From positions 7,501 through 71,500 of the forward strand of contig JBBBWG010008335.1 of assembly GCA_037176905.1 (NCBI GenBank): a stretch of 64,000 nt of DNA, read 5' to 3'. A program made the position numbers and the translations under genes. This document shows, piece by piece, positions 52,201 to 64,000 of this stretch (the stretch's first letter is position 1; each line of letters begins with the position of its first letter). Under the pieces are notes generated by a model. The model had not been told where the DNA came from, did no database searches, and was given only the letters and a program-made list of their open reading frames with translations. The stretch comes from Azolla pinnata (lineage: Eukaryota > Streptophyta > Polypodiopsida > Salviniales > Salviniaceae).

Positions 52201-53331
52201 CTATTAAGGATCTCATTCCCTGTTACATATCCGAAATGCTGAATAATCATAAATCAGTGTATGATTAGTTCAAAAACTGTAAAAATGTGTCTAGCTATCA
52301 CATGATGGATTGCTACATAACGACTAGTGTCATGAAATAGCTGTAATAAAATATCTTACCACTAATCTCTCTGTTGCTTCCACTATCTTATCGACTTTAG
52401 CCTCAGACAACCCTTTGATGGCTGTAAGGGTCTAAACACTCAAGTAAAGAGCAACTTGCGTACTCAGAATCAAGGCAGGGCCTCGAGAGTAATTCATTAG
52501 TTCTAGCGACATATATGTATGCATGTATATCTAAGAGTGAACCTTTTTCGTTTGCATTAAGAGTCCATTACAAGTGTAAATTCCAGCATCTTGTAACTTC
52601 TTTATATCTCCAGCGTTGATTCCATGAGCAGTGACTGTAATATTGTAATCACCATGACAAACAAGTATGAATACCAGGACACAAACATCGCAAAAATGAA
52701 ACGGATTTGTATTTACAGGACTAATGTTGCGGGATAATCAACAATAGGAAATCAAGATGACATAAGAATTGAGAGAACTAAAAGAATAATGGAAGAATGG
52801 GAAATCATATCAAGAAGATTTTTGTATGTTAATTGGTATAAACAAAAGAAAACTGACCTCAAATTAATAAACGAATTTGTATACTACTCATAAGAATATA
52901 ATAGATTAGAACCAACGAGACACTAACACCATCACGAATTGATCGGTTCTTGTTTATGTATGATGCCACATAAAAAGTAGGTATTTGAGAACAAATAAGT
53001 ACCAGGTATTTGTGTGGTTAAAAAAGGTCATAGAATGCAGAAAAATGTGAAAATACGAGTTTTTCAAACTACAATTCAGGGAGTATTATTAAGCAGTAGT
53101 ATTTTGTGCAGACGTTTCTCAATCAGTTCAAAGGCATCATCTTCCTCATCAGCATCCAAGGACTCTACCAGAGCAGCACGATCTTCCCTGGTAGAATGAA
53201 CAAAAAATCAAGCATTTACATAGAATCAGATCAATAACATAGGAACTATATTTCTTCGTATGGAAAAACTTGCATTTTTTATGAAGTTACTTGTAAACAA
53301 AATGCACTCACATGTACTCAACAACATCCAT
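49297..53331 (-). CDS. DMC1: Meiotic recombinase DMC1
   Basis: DMC1 forms filaments on single-stranded DNA and drives strand exchange between homologues in meiosis. Fifteen exons join in phase: 53331-53312, 53187-53114, 52634-52543, 52431-52360, 52238-52200, 52036-51979, 51841-51796, 51679-51634, 51536-51475, 51266-51200, 51044-50952, 50868-50800, 50687-50609, 49966-49800 and 49341-49297. They encode 342 residues, against 344 in Arabidopsis as recalled. Seen in order: [20 protein letters not shown] (helix-hairpin-helix region), Walker A GEFRTGKT (131-138, split by an intron), FIDTEGTFRPDRI, Walker B LVIID (222-226), [30 protein letters not shown] (L2 region), and the C-terminus [19 protein letters not shown]. 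Residues such as INAGDIKK and VIADPGGG separate it from RAD51. The first coding exon is only 20 nt. Two introns carry minor-spliceosome signals. Confidence 0.97.
49342..49799 (-). other. AT-AC U12-type intron (last intron of DMC1)
   Basis: On the gene strand the intron starts ATATCCTTTT (forward 49799-49790) and ends TTGTAC (forward 49347-49342). A branch-site match TTCCTTGAT lies at forward 49370-49362, its A 21 nt from the intron end. Only this AT-AC pairing joins PEAEA to [14 protein letters not shown] in frame. No GT donor near the end of the preceding exon gives this C-terminus. Confidence 0.85.
51267..51474 (-). other. GT-AG U12-type intron in DMC1
   Basis: On the gene strand the donor is GTATCCTTGA (forward 51474-51465), which fits the U12 consensus GTATCCTT. 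A branch-like TCTTTAAC lies at forward 51291-51284, 18 nt from the terminal TAG. The intron is 208 bp and splits the Phe codon in EGTFRPDR. It was assigned from motifs, not transcripts. Confidence 0.8.
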
Positions 53332-53541
53332 TCTTTTCTCGTGGAATTATGTTAAACGTGACCTTTGTGATGATGGCTATGAAACCTATAAAAATTAAGA
53401 AACAAACACAGAAAGCTTCAACATCATTCCAATACATTTTAAAAGAAATGCAAATTCACTGAAAAATCTCACTGATAATGCAGTTGAAATACTGAGTTAA
53501 AGCTTAGATATTGTCCTACGAGCCTGAAACTATGAGAAATT

Positions 53542-54066
53542 ATGATGCATTTCCATCCTTCCACAAGAAAGAAAGGAAAGAACAAAGACAGAAAGAAGAA
53601 AGATAAAAAGAAAGACATAAGGAAAGAAAGAAAGAAAATGCCGTTCAAGAGAGATAAATCCTTCAATGGGACAGAAACCTGTATTTTTCACAAAAATAAA
53701 TGCAAAATTAGAGTTCAAAAGAGCAATATGAACTATTTGGCAATTGCCAGGTTACAACAATTTTCCTATGTACATAACATAAATATGGAAGAACATTTCC
53801 ACGTTTTTAGGCCAAATACCTATACCGGCCTTATAAATCGCCTGGTAAGTAAAGGTAATCTTATTTTGAGGATTAACCTGGCGGAAATAAACGTTTCTAA
53901 AGGTTTTCTGTATCCTGAAAAGCTCGAAAGGAGATTCACAGTTATGGAACGAATGACAGTTTCAGAAACCGTTGACATAAACTTTAAACTGTTTAATATG
54001 TCAAATCCTATGAAAATAATAGAGTTTTTTCATGAAAAGTATAAGATCTTACTGATTACGAAGTAA
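53542..54066 (+). CDS. Hypothetical ORF, 174 codons, uncertain
   Basis: It opens with ATGATG and reads through a Lys-rich, purine-repeat start (KKGKNKDRKKKDKKKD) into about 140 codons of non-repetitive sequence (e.g. FHVFRPNTYTGLINRLVSKG, ERRFTVMERMTVSETVDINF). No known domain was recognised. It lies upstream of DMC1 on the other strand. A frame this long is uncommon in AT-rich DNA but not proof of a gene. It could also be a decayed insert. Confidence 0.2.
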   Translation: MMHFHPSTRKKGKNKDRKKKDKKKDIRKERKKMPFKRDKSFNGTETCIFHKNKCKIRVQKSNMNYLAIARLQQFSYVHNINMEEHFHVFRPNTYTGLINRLVSKGNLILRINLAEINVSKGFLYPEKLERRFTVMERMTVSETVDINFKLFNMSNPMKIIEFFHEKYKILLITK

Positions 54067-56787
54067 AATGTACAGAACTAGTTTGACATCAAATAAGCGA
54101 GGATTAGAATAGTTATGATCGATATGCAAGATCGTGTCTTTTTTAGCAATGCCAGGGAATTTCGAGATCAGGCTGCTAGCCAGATTAAATACAAAACAAC
54201 TCAAAAAAGCAAACTTGGTTTCATTGATGTAGCAAAACTGTGGGTTTTTGAGCGATTCAGAAGACAGTGAAGGAGACATTTACATGAATCATCCATTTAC
54301 AGGTTAAGAAATCAAAATGCCATCGAAAAGAATCAGTTGTGAAACAAAGAAGCAGAATCATGCATATGTATGTTTGAACGTTGATATCAAATATACTGGG
54401 CGGAAATCTGTCTAGTTAGATACAAGGAGCATGGAAAAAGAAAAGTTTCATTCCTTGAGCTTGTCTCCTGATGATACATCAAAGAAGAAAGGAAAGAAAC
54501 GAAAAGAAAATGCATATACCAGCAGGTGTTGACTGTCGGATTCAGATATTGCCAGAAGGCCTGTATCGGTGTGAGGAGATAAATAAAAACGAAGAGAAAG
54601 CAAACTTTCGTTACATTGAGGCGCATGACGATCGTCAAGAAGAAGAAGAAGAAGAAATGCAGAAGGGAGGGGAAGAAGGAGAGAAGGAGATGAGCGATGG
54701 AATTCAGTGAAGAACAACTGATCGAAGAGAAGACGAAACAGACCTGGTTCTCGGTTACGAAGCAACGCCCTTCGGAGTGCAGCTCCAGTTTCCACTTTCA
54801 AACATTCAAAAGAAGAAGAAGAAGAAGATAATAGAAGCGTTTTAAAACCCTTATTAAACATTCATGACAAATTAAACGTGATCACAATGGCTTACATGAT
54901 GATGATCATAAAATGGTGTAACCAAAACTGATCCGGAAGCTCGGTAATCGGCAATGGATCGACCAAAAACAGTCCTTCATCGGAAGGAACCAAACTAGGT
55001 TTCAAGCTCAGCTCCGTCTCGAATCGCATCGGCTAGTATATCGACGAATCGGTGAGCTCAAATCAACCTGTCGTTTCAAAACCTCGAATCTAGTTCTCGC
55101 TAGGGATTACGGTGCACGAGATGTTGCAGCATCCGTTATAGTCGATCCGTTATGTTGCAGCATCCGTTGATCGGTTAAGCGTGTGGTTCCCTGCCGATTA
55201 TTGCTCGATGGACAGTTACCATCCGATTCGGCGACAGGCCCATTGTATGGATATGCTTGCTGCTGAAATGGCACCTACGATCCGCAACACAATCGAATCT
55301 TTCCTTTTTCCTTTTTCAATTGCTTTGTAACCACTTTGGCCAAACAGTTTGCTTTGGTAGACCTTATCCTCTCCCTGCTTTCTTTTTGTACTGCCCTTCC
55401 TTCCCTTTGGGTCTTCATTGTTTACCCCTTGTGCCACCAGCTCACGTCAAACTTAGTGGGAAATTATTCCATGTCCCCATATCCCTACATGCGACACGGA
55501 AACCATTTCGAGGGTGGAAGGACGTATCCAATCCTTAGCAAGGTATTTTATTGAGCAGTACATAGAAGCGATGCTCTTTATTATCATCTCGACGACTTTC
55601 TTTGTAACAATCGAGCTGTGTGCGGCATCTCAATTGCGTAATCAATCCAACGCAGTACTTGTGCAATTCTAAATTAGGTCAGGGCTTCCAATGGTTCCAA
55701 ACCCTTGATTTAACTAACCGCTTTATTCGAGGTAGAAGTGGGACACGAAACTCTTCGCAACGATTTCCACATTCGGTAGGTGTCGTGTAGATCCGAACCA
55801 TGCGCACGACCACTCTAGCAATGCGCCATTCATGTATATGGAATAGGGAACGATTTCGCATCTGTCAGTTGGGAGTTTTTGCCATCGATTCCTTCCTAAA
55901 CCCACCTTTAATCCTTTGAGAAGATAGATATATCGCTTACATGATCTCAGCGGCGATGGGTGTCGAAGCGTTTGAGGAGCGCAAAACACCGATGCATACA
56001 CACACATTACGCGAGGGCAAGAGAGATAGAGCGGCCGTGTAGAATCGATCAGCGTGCAAACTTATGCCACGGGTATTCTAATGCGCATTAACGCTCGGTA
56101 GCCCATCTGCAAAAAACAAAAAACAAAAGATATACTCGACGTAATATGGATCCAAATTCAGGCGCATGTCGCATCCAAGAAGTGCATATACCGCGCCAAC
56201 GATTCGATGGAGAGCAACATTGCAGGTGCCATATCTACATAGTCTATTACCCATTCCATTTCATTCGCATGCGATGAGGAATCCAACGATAGGTGCCATT
56301 ATCTACATAGCCTATATTGCCCCATTCCATTTCACTCGCATGCGCGAATGCATGCAGGCATGCATGAATATCATCGAACGCGGGCGCATGATGCGGGCAG
56401 GGCGGATTGCAATTGCACTTACATGTCGGGCACGAGCGCGTAGATACGAGGAAATCGCGATATTGCTCGTCGAAAGAAAAAGAAGAAGAAGACGAAGAAG
56501 AAGAAGAAGAAGAAGAATCGGCCTTTTTTCGCTTCCACTACCCCCCACTATCGATTCGTATATGAGCCCACCCAAATGTGTTTCGCCGTGTTGTGTGTGT
56601 GTGTGTGTGTGTGTTTTACCCATTTCCGCTGATAACAAGCCACTTCATCTACACAATTTTCCTTTCATCTCTTCTTCTTCTTCTTCTTCTTGCTTCTTGC
56701 TTCTTCTTCTTCGCGACATGGTGATCAGTTCGAGCCCGTGATCGGTAGCATTTTGGCTCGTTCCGATTGCTTCGTTCTCGCCACGAG
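54067..56787. other. DMC1 upstream region and spacer before GDU
   Basis: The purine-rich GAA tracts at about 54640-54655 and 54813-54828 may be DMC1 leader on the minus strand. Other (GAA)n lies at 56474-56518, (TG)n at about 56594-56613 and (TTC)n at about 56670-56710, the last probably GDU 5' UTR. Short frames at 55257-55538 (+) and 55723-56007 (-) have no recognised domain. Confidence 0.4.
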
Positions 56788-57028
56788 ATGGTTTCCCCGC
56801 CGTCGATGCTCGTCCGCCCGCAAACCGTGATGATCAACGAGTCGGCCGTGCATTACGCGCACGAGGGCTCGCCGATTCCCTACCTCTTGGTCGGGATCGC
56901 GGCGATGCTCGCCCTCATCGGCGTGTCTCTCCTCATCTTGGCTTGCTCGTATTGGAAATTCGTCGGCTACAACGGCATCCTTCTCGCCCCACAACAGCCC
57001 CAACAACAACAACAACAACAAGCGCCGT

Positions 57029-57062
<34 letters not shown>

Positions 57063-57318
57063 GAATCGACCGCGAGAACACCATCTACAACTATCTTCGA
57101 TCCACACGAATAATGCCCTCGATCGAGACGATGCTGATGATCGCGATGATGCGGAAGCTTCATCCTTGAAGAAGAGCCGGGCGCTCGATCCTTGCCCTCC
57201 GGATCAGGTCTCGTGCCGCCTCGTCGTCATCATGGCCGGCCATCACACCCCCACCTTCCTCGCCCAACCCATCGCGCTGAAAGAAGACCAATCCCCGCCC
57301 TCCGATCCTGGCATATGA
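56788..57318 (+). CDS. GDU: GLUTAMINE DUMPER family membrane protein
   Basis: Intronless, 176 residues, starting ATGGTTTCC. One membrane segment spans about residues 29-56 (SPIPYLLVGIAAMLALIGVS followed by LLILACSYW), the typical GDU arrangement with SPxPY just before it. The diagnostic VIMAG motif is at 147-151, within RLVVIMAGHHTPTFLAQP. GDU proteins raise amino-acid export and interact with the RING ligase LOG2 through VIMAG in Arabidopsis. Unusual here are a Gln run (QQPQQQQQQQ, about 69-78) and ten consecutive His (82-91) in the cytosolic linker, then an Asp-rich stretch. The ATG at 56788 is the only in-frame ATG before the membrane segment besides Met7 and Met15. Confidence 0.93.
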
Positions 57319-59589
57319 TGTAAATGGAACCTCTCTGTTCTTTGTTTGGGGTGTGTTATGTATGTATATATATATATGTATATGTATGCACGCATTTATA
57401 TAACCAACATCACGCTCAATTGCTCGCAACCGTAATCCGATACTCGCCATACACATCACATTTTTCACTAACCTTATGTACATGTGTGTATGTATGTCGA
57501 TCGATTTTGTTGTTGTTGTCGTTGCCTTTATTTGTACCTAGCAATAGCAAAGAGGGGCATTTTGAAGAATGGGTGCGTCGATGCAAGAATCGCGATCTTT
57601 CTTGTTCCGCTGCGTATTATTGGGCGATGTGATCTTCGTCCCAATCTGCCATTCATTGCGAGTTTTGGTTGGAACCGATGCCGAAATTCGTCCAGCTCGA
57701 TGGCTTGCCTACCAAGGAGTCGATTATCATGGCTAAGGATGTCGCGATTGTGCCATTAGATAGCCCTTCCGAGTAGTGATAAAAGGATCATCCCCATTCA
57801 TTAGAAGAGCCAGATCGACTATACTGTGACGCCATCAATCTTGCTATACTATTTCCGGAGTGCGAAGTACTCTTTTCTGATTCGTGTATTATACGCTCTC
57901 GGCTAGGTTTTTGAAAACCTCCAATTAGTAATCTAAACATCCACTTGTTGAATCTCCAGATCTTGCGCCGCTACAACTCGTCTAAGCATAAAACAAAGTA
58001 TTGCCATTTTCATTACTCGTGAAAAGATCCTGTAGAAGTTGTCACCGTCTTCCTATCGGAAACCCTTTAAATGTGGGATTCGCTGATTCGCAACTATTTC
58101 TGACCTTACGATGGGATTCGGTGCTTCAAAGATCAATCGGAGCCACAAAACATATCTACAAAAGGGCATAGAGATTTTGGGTAGATGTGGAATTATGGCC
58201 TAAGCTTTGCTGTCCTTTGACAAGAGTCATTCCAGGACTCTCTGTTTGCTAGCTATTGGCCAAGATGCAGAGCCAAACTCGGCGACATTTTCTATGTAGA
58301 ATGGATGAAGTGAATACTTCTTTGGATGAATGATCTATTGGTCGGTCTTAGAGGTTGAGTAATAGTTAAGCAAAAGATAGGCAAAATCGGATGAAAGATC
58401 GGTTGGTTGGTGTCAGAGGCCAACAACTAGCTAAGCATGAGAAATATTCTTACTAATGCGAACAAAAGTTGAGGCGGTTTAGAATCCCTAATAACGTCGT
58501 TAAGAAAGCCACGACGATTGAAGAATGCTTCTAGCATCGTTCAGACCAAACGTTTCCTTGCTATTATACTTCTCGGTGCATGCAATGAAACCTGCCATCT
58601 CGATCTGCTACGGCACCAGGGATNNNNNNNNNNNNNNNNNNNNNNNNNNNNNNNNNNNNNNNNNNNNNNNNNNNNNNNNNNNNNNNNNNNNNNNNNNNNN
58701 NNNNNNNNNNNNNNNNNNNNNNNCAAACGTTTCCTTGCTATTATACTTCTCGGTGCATGCAATGAAACCTGCCATCTCGATCTGCTACGGCACCAGGGAT
58801 GGGCACGAAAAGGCTTCAGAAGGCAAACGATCTACAAAGACATGTGTCCTCGATCGACAACACGTATCACAGGCGTGAAACAGAATCCTGCTAACAGAAA
58901 ACCGCAGATCTGAGGTGGCCTAACCAATAAACAGATAGTTCTGAGCGGCGACACTTCGGCGGTTTTGTGGGCATCAGAGCCCAGATACGGTGCGATGGCG
59001 AGCATGAATCTGAAATGTATGGAGAAGCATCAAAGAGAACATTAAATAAAACTTTAGGCAAACGTGTGTGAGAAACCATTTATGAACATCAGGAAAATGC
59101 AAACATTAGAAACATTAGGAAAATGCAAACATTAGAAACATTAGGACTTTAGAAGAACACAATATATATATCTGTCTACCTATTTATCTATATGTATAAA
59201 TACATGCATTATTTATTTATTTATTTCTGTATTTATTTCTCTCCCTATATATATGGCTGTCTGTCTGCAGATTAGGGTTTCGCTCTCTCTCTTTGCGCGT
59301 CTGGCTTTTCTCTCTGCCAAAAGGAACAGACATCTTCTTTTTCTTCCAACATTCGGCTCCCATTACCTCACGCTCCATTTTCTACACCGACAAGACACGG
59401 ATTTATCCCCCCCCACCCCCCACTCTACCTTCTCCTTTCTTCCGATCGATAGGTGCCTTTCGCAGACCTAATCCTGACGGGGAATTGATTCATTCGGGGA
59501 GCTTCACGGTTTCTTTGTCCAATCATATATATATACTTGTAATTGATCGGTTCCGGCATCATATTCTCGCATCTTCATGCTCAGACGGA
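57319..59589. other. Spacer between GDU and PP2C genes, with assembly gap
   Basis: It contains GDU 3' UTR with a TA/TATG run near 57355-57390, a diverged 65-bp tandem duplication at about 58324-58445 (ggatgaa-gatc and gtcagaggcc-like), the N gap, a 27-bp duplication (aggaaaatgcaaacattaga at 59091 and 59118), and TATT-rich sequence at 59190-59235. No gene recognised. Confidence 0.5.
58624..58723. other. Assembly gap (100 N) with identical 77-bp flanks
   Basis: The 77 bases before the gap (58547-58623) are identical to the 77 after it (58724-58800), so this is probably an unmerged contig overlap rather than missing sequence. Confidence 0.95.
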
Positions 59590-62500
59590 ATGCTAGAGAT
59601 GCCAGCTGGTACAGAAGTAGCTCAATCCCTTGTCCGTCTTTTCGAAGGAGCTTCCATGGAGAGAAACTTTGTGGTAAACGAGCAAAGGAGGATTCCGTCC
59701 TCTTTCTCCTCGTCTTCTTTGTCTTCTCTGTTGCCGAAAACATCTGAAGAAGAAGAAGAAAAAGAGGCCATTTCAGAAAGAAGACATTTAGCTTTGCCTC
59801 CTATTCTGGAGCTCTCCGCAAATGGATCTGCTCATCACTATGAGAAGGTTAGCAAAGTATTCACTTTGTGTATCTAACTTAAGTTGTTTCAAGTGTTCTT
59901 TCTCCGCTTTTGTTTGATTCGTCTACTCTTTCAAGATTCATAAGGTTCCGTAAAGAGCTTGAAACACAAGCAATTCTGAATTGTATACGAATGTTCAAAT
60001 TTCCGAAGAAGTTTGGGAAGTCCCAATTGGATCTGAATGATTGTGATTAAGAGACATAGGCGTGGATGTGATTGAAAAATACGAAACCTGCATACAGTGG
60101 ATGACCTGAAAACGCAGGGTTATATGCTCTCTGGTGATTAGAAAGCATAGTGTTTTATGAAAACTGGTATGGAAATTGAAAAGATAGGGATGTCTATCAT
60201 TGTCTATTATTTGGAATTTTCTGGAACATAGAGGCAGTGCAAAGATGAAATTATATACCATCAAGTATTGTAAAGGTAGAATTGTAGTCTTTGAAACCAA
60301 AGATACCAGAAAATATCACAAAGAAACTAGCTATGTTAGACAGATGGAGTTGGTTATGAACAAGGATAAGAAAGATGAAATTAGGAAATGATTGGGAGTA
60401 ACAAGTGCTGTTAAAATTCAGATAAATAATACAAATCATCATCAACAAACACAGTTGTAATTAAAGCCCTCCTTACAACTCAGAGATTGAGTCTCATGCT
60501 AAAGAAGAGTCTTTTAATACACATAGGGCACACAAATCGTTGGAATGGACTCATGGATGTGCTCTAGAATCCTAGATGTATGCAGTATGTTCTACCAAAG
60601 AATGTGGTCAAAACACATTGATAAACGGTGCTTGAAATTATATTAAGTATTGCCATAGATGTTAATATATTTATTATGAAGGTTGTTTAGTATCTGCATA
60701 GATGACTCGGAAAGAAGAGTTCTATACTGAAGTCCTCCATGAGCCCTCTGTAAAATATATAAAAATATACATGATTATATATTGATTCAACGGATTAGAG
60801 GAGTATAACTCGCAGGGGTGGAGGTATAGAAAGAGTCATGCTAATTGGCTGATAAGAAAGATAAATATATCACAGGACAGAAAAGAAAATGAGAAACTCG
60901 AAAAAAAAAACAGCAAAGAGATCCCGGACATTTACATCTCCAGGCACATCATATAACACATTTTGTATTCTTCAGCATATCTGACATGAACAGAAGAGAA
61001 ATTAAAGAAATGCATACCATTAAGTATGTTTATGAGAAATTAATATTATGCACTACAAGTCTAAGAGCCATGGATATGCAGATGAGACAGAAGTGTATAT
61101 GGGAGACACGCACATAAGCTAACACGTGTGGTGGTAGCTTTATTCTCAAGTGGGGTTGTAAATAGATTTGTAGGAAAGTATGTTCGAGAGCCATAGACAG
61201 CAATTTGACAAGTGGTGTGACTGGAAAAGTATGACCTATTACCAACAAATCATTTTGTTTGAAACTTTATTACGTGAATATGCATAAGTCTGTGCCTAAA
61301 AAGGTATGATAAAGTCATATATGTGGACAAAACTAATGACACAAACACATTACCTTGTGAATTGAATTAAAAAAAAGGAATTATATGATGATTTGATGGT
61401 TGTGAAGGAATCCTATTTCAGAAATTTGGTTAAGGTCTCATGCTTGATTGTTCTATACAGATTGAAGCAGAAAAAATTTGTGTCTGTGTGGAGTTCAAAC
61501 CTTCAATGAGGTCGGGTGTATGGTCAGACATTGGACCGCGGTCAGTTATGGAAGATGACCATGTGGTCATTGACAACCTAATAGAACATTTGGGTTCGAT
61601 TGCAGGACAGGATTCAGGAGCCTATTACGGAGTAAGCTTCGGCACCTATTTCCTACCATTATATGGAAATGTCAAGTGGAAACCATCACAAGGCCCTTAA
61701 TATTGTATTATATTGGAATGTCAAATGAAAATAATAACATTACCTCAAATTTATCTCCTCTGAAAGACCCTCTTGTTAGTATTCAAACATTAATGGTATT
61801 TTGATGTCTTTCCTTCAAATATATTCTCATTAATTTCTTTCTTAAACTAAACTATGTTCTTTATTCAGGTTTTTGATGGGCACAATGGTAAAGATGCAGC
61901 ACGGTTTGTCAGAGAGAGGTTACTCAATTTTATTGTGAGAGATGCAGCTTTCCCAACCTCAGTGGAGAAAGCTGTACATCACGCTTTCTTGCACACAGAT
62001 ACAGCTTTTGCTGAAGCTTGTTTGGCAGATCAGAATCTGTCATCTGGTACAACAGCTCTAACTGTGTTAGTTCTTGGAAGGTTTGTGAAAAATTCATTTT
62101 CTGGAAACATTAATGATTTGGAAAAACCATCTTGTGGTTCAATTAATCGTCTTGGTCTGTTGAGGTTAACTTTAGTTGATTATATTCTTTCTCTTGTGTA
62201 GACAACTTTTTGTGGCAAATGTTGGAGATTGTCGAGCTGTTCTCTGCAAGAAAGGAAAGGCAATTGAGCTGTCTAGAGATCATAAGCCTTCTTGTATATT
62301 GGAAAAAAGACGTATTGAGGCACATGGAGGATTTGTGTGTGATGGATATCTAAATGGACAACTTTCTGTTGCAAGAGCAATTGGGAATTGGCATATAAAG
62401 GGCCTAAAAGGTGTGAATTGCCCATTAAGCGCTGAGCCAGAAGTAAGGAAAGCTTTGTTAACAGAAGAGGATGAATTCATGATAATAGGATGTGATGGTC

Positions 62501-62757
62501 TATGGGATGTGTTCTCCAGCCAGAATGCGATAGATTTTGCACGAAGGAAGCTGCAGCAACACAATGATCCTGAAGAGTGTTCTCATGACCTGGTTAATGA
62601 GGCACTCCATAGGGATAGTTGTGACAATTTGACTGTAGTTACAGTTTGTTTCCAGAAGAATCCTCCTCCCAAGCTTATGAACAAGTTTGTTGGTCGGAGG
62701 AGTATATCAATAGAAGGGCTTCGCAGTCTTCAAGGTGTGCTGGATAGATCCATGTAA
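59590..62757 (+). CDS. PP2C-type protein phosphatase (DBP1-like clade)
   Basis: Four exons join in phase: 59590-59847, 61461-61631, 61869-62080 and 62202-62757, giving 398 residues. This is a Mn2+/Mg2+-dependent Ser/Thr phosphatase. The metal-site motifs are present: [13 protein letters not shown] (Glu117, Asp118), VFDGHNG (Asp146, Gly147), GCDGLWDV and, near the end, [10 protein letters not shown]. Other family motifs are [34 protein letters not shown] and [19 protein letters not shown]. The order and spacing match plant PP2Cs such as DBP1 (At2g25620). Deviations are DGHNG for the usual DGHGG, and ARAIGNW where most members have SRALGDW. The N-terminal 86 residues are Ser- and Glu-rich and probably unstructured. 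The first intron (1.6 kb) is AT-rich with nothing recognisable. Confidence 0.95.
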
Positions 62758-64000
62758 GTGTGTGTACATGTAGAGCAAAGAAGCTACCTACACTCTTGAT
62801 TATTTGCAAGGCAAATGTTATTTTGCCACAGTATATATATATATACTATATATAATACTGCACAGTACAAATACACAATATTTTTTGGGTAAGCAATGGC
62901 TTGCTGCACACATAGGAAACAAGATTGTTTCTCCCATTTTGGACGAGGTATTGAATGACTCGACTGTGTAGACTCGCTCAAGAGCCTGCCCTTGAATAAT
63001 GAAAAGGTGAAATACAGGACATGTACTGATTTGCAGGAGGTTGCAATTAAATCTTCATTGAATTGCTGTTTTGTACAAATGATTCAATGTGTAATATCTA
63101 TATGCGCATTATGACTCTGGATTTACATATATCATGAGATGCTAATCAACATATTGTTATCCCAAATGCAGTATAGTAATCATACTGGTATCAGGTTTTG
63201 ATTCCTTTGGAAAGGCAGTTTATAACACTAAGACATAAAATCAGTCATGTGACAGATATTTAGTGGATTCATCAAATTAGCAACAATCAAATGCTTGTTG
63301 CAAATTACATCACTTAGACCTCTGGAACCAAAGTAAATGGCTTATTGAAGTGATCCAATCCGTATTTGATATGAGATACGCATACCTTGTACACGTACAG
63401 AATACCCAAGATTCTTATTGTTTGAAAATGCTAAATGAAACGTGTTGAAGACTGATGGTTTTCTGGTTTACCTCTATCATGCATCAGTTCATTCAATTCA
63501 CGCTAACACTATTCCTAGATCGGTATGTGAATCTAAAGATATGTTTTGTAAAAATATGGATTCATCTAATGTGATGCAAAGTACCATCGGCAAAAAGTGT
63601 TAATCGGATCCAATTAGGTCGAAATCCTGTTCTCCAAATCTGCTCTGCTGAGTAGCCCAGGAAAAAGAGCAAAACAATTGGGCATTTACAGTTGCAATCG
63701 ACCCCAATAAACCACAATATAGATTTAAGAGCAATTGCAGTAGCGTACTGTGTTCTGTACCTGAATTCAATGGTCCAAAAGGCCTTTCCTGAAGAATGTT
63801 TACAATCTATCTCTATGCTCTTGTCCACTTCTGTTTGTAAAAGTTTTTGATGTTGTCTCACAGATCAACAGAAGTTTTTGCTATGCTAAACAGCAACAAA
63901 ACTAATCTAGAAGCATAGAAGATAAAGCATACATATCTGAAGATGTGATTCCCTTCAGTGCCGATAAAAAATGTAGCCGGTGAATTAGGTTTTCAAAATT
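62758..64000. other. PP2C 3' flank to right edge
   Basis: AT-rich. A (TA)n run lies at 62832-62855. A frame at 63562-63861 (-, 99 codons) has no recognised domain, so no gene is called. The 3' end of a gene beyond the edge could be present. Confidence 0.4.

Noticed and set aside
63562-63861. 99-codon minus-strand frame near the right edge
   Set aside because: No recognised domain or conserved motif; it cannot be tied to a gene without sequence beyond the edge.

Overview
The window is nuclear DNA of a vascular land plant. It carries spliceosomal introns throughout, Arabidopsis-type TTTAGGG telomere motifs, predicted plastid-targeted proteins, a GLUTAMINE DUMPER gene (as I recall, a family of vascular plants) and a plant-type DMC1. 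Long microsatellites and short to moderate introns would fit a fern, a lycophyte or another compact plant genome, but the species cannot be fixed from the sequence. A run of 100 Ns marks an assembly gap.

Layout, left to right: the 3' part of an unrecognised low-complexity nuclear-type gene (+, 1-1406); DNA polymerase alpha catalytic subunit POLA1 (-, 3361-12563) with a four-copy E2F-like array and a telo-box upstream; a plastid-type aldo/keto reductase (+, 14764-17639); a chloroplast GDT1/PAM71-type ion transporter (-, 19314-24522); a multi-pass membrane protein of unknown role (+, 26804-30043); a DUF393/DCC-family protein (-, 30958-34233); a TUNICAMYCIN INDUCED 1-like secretory protein (+, 35710-39491); a RING-H2 E3 ligase (-, 42400-45113); the meiotic recombinase DMC1 (-, 49297-53331); a GLUTAMINE DUMPER gene (+, 56788-57318); and a PP2C phosphatase (+, 59590-62757). 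The first eight genes alternate strand strictly. This makes divergent pairs (POLA1/AKR, GDT1/membrane protein, DUF393/TIN1) separated by 1.5-2.3 kb repeat-rich spacers. I see no operon-like or pathway clustering; these look like independent housekeeping, plastid, secretory, meiotic and signalling genes.

The spacers hold (TATG)n, (GAA)n and (GAAT)n microsatellites, several tandem duplications and a 24-unit variant telomere-like array. No intact transposon, virus copy, CRISPR array or rRNA gene was recognised. The strongest new observation is in DMC1. Rebuilding all 15 coding exons (342 codons, against 344 in Arabidopsis as recalled) works only if the last intron is an AT-AC minor-spliceosome (U12-type) intron, and a second intron has a consensus GTATCCTT U12-type donor. 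I found no undescribed multi-gene system.
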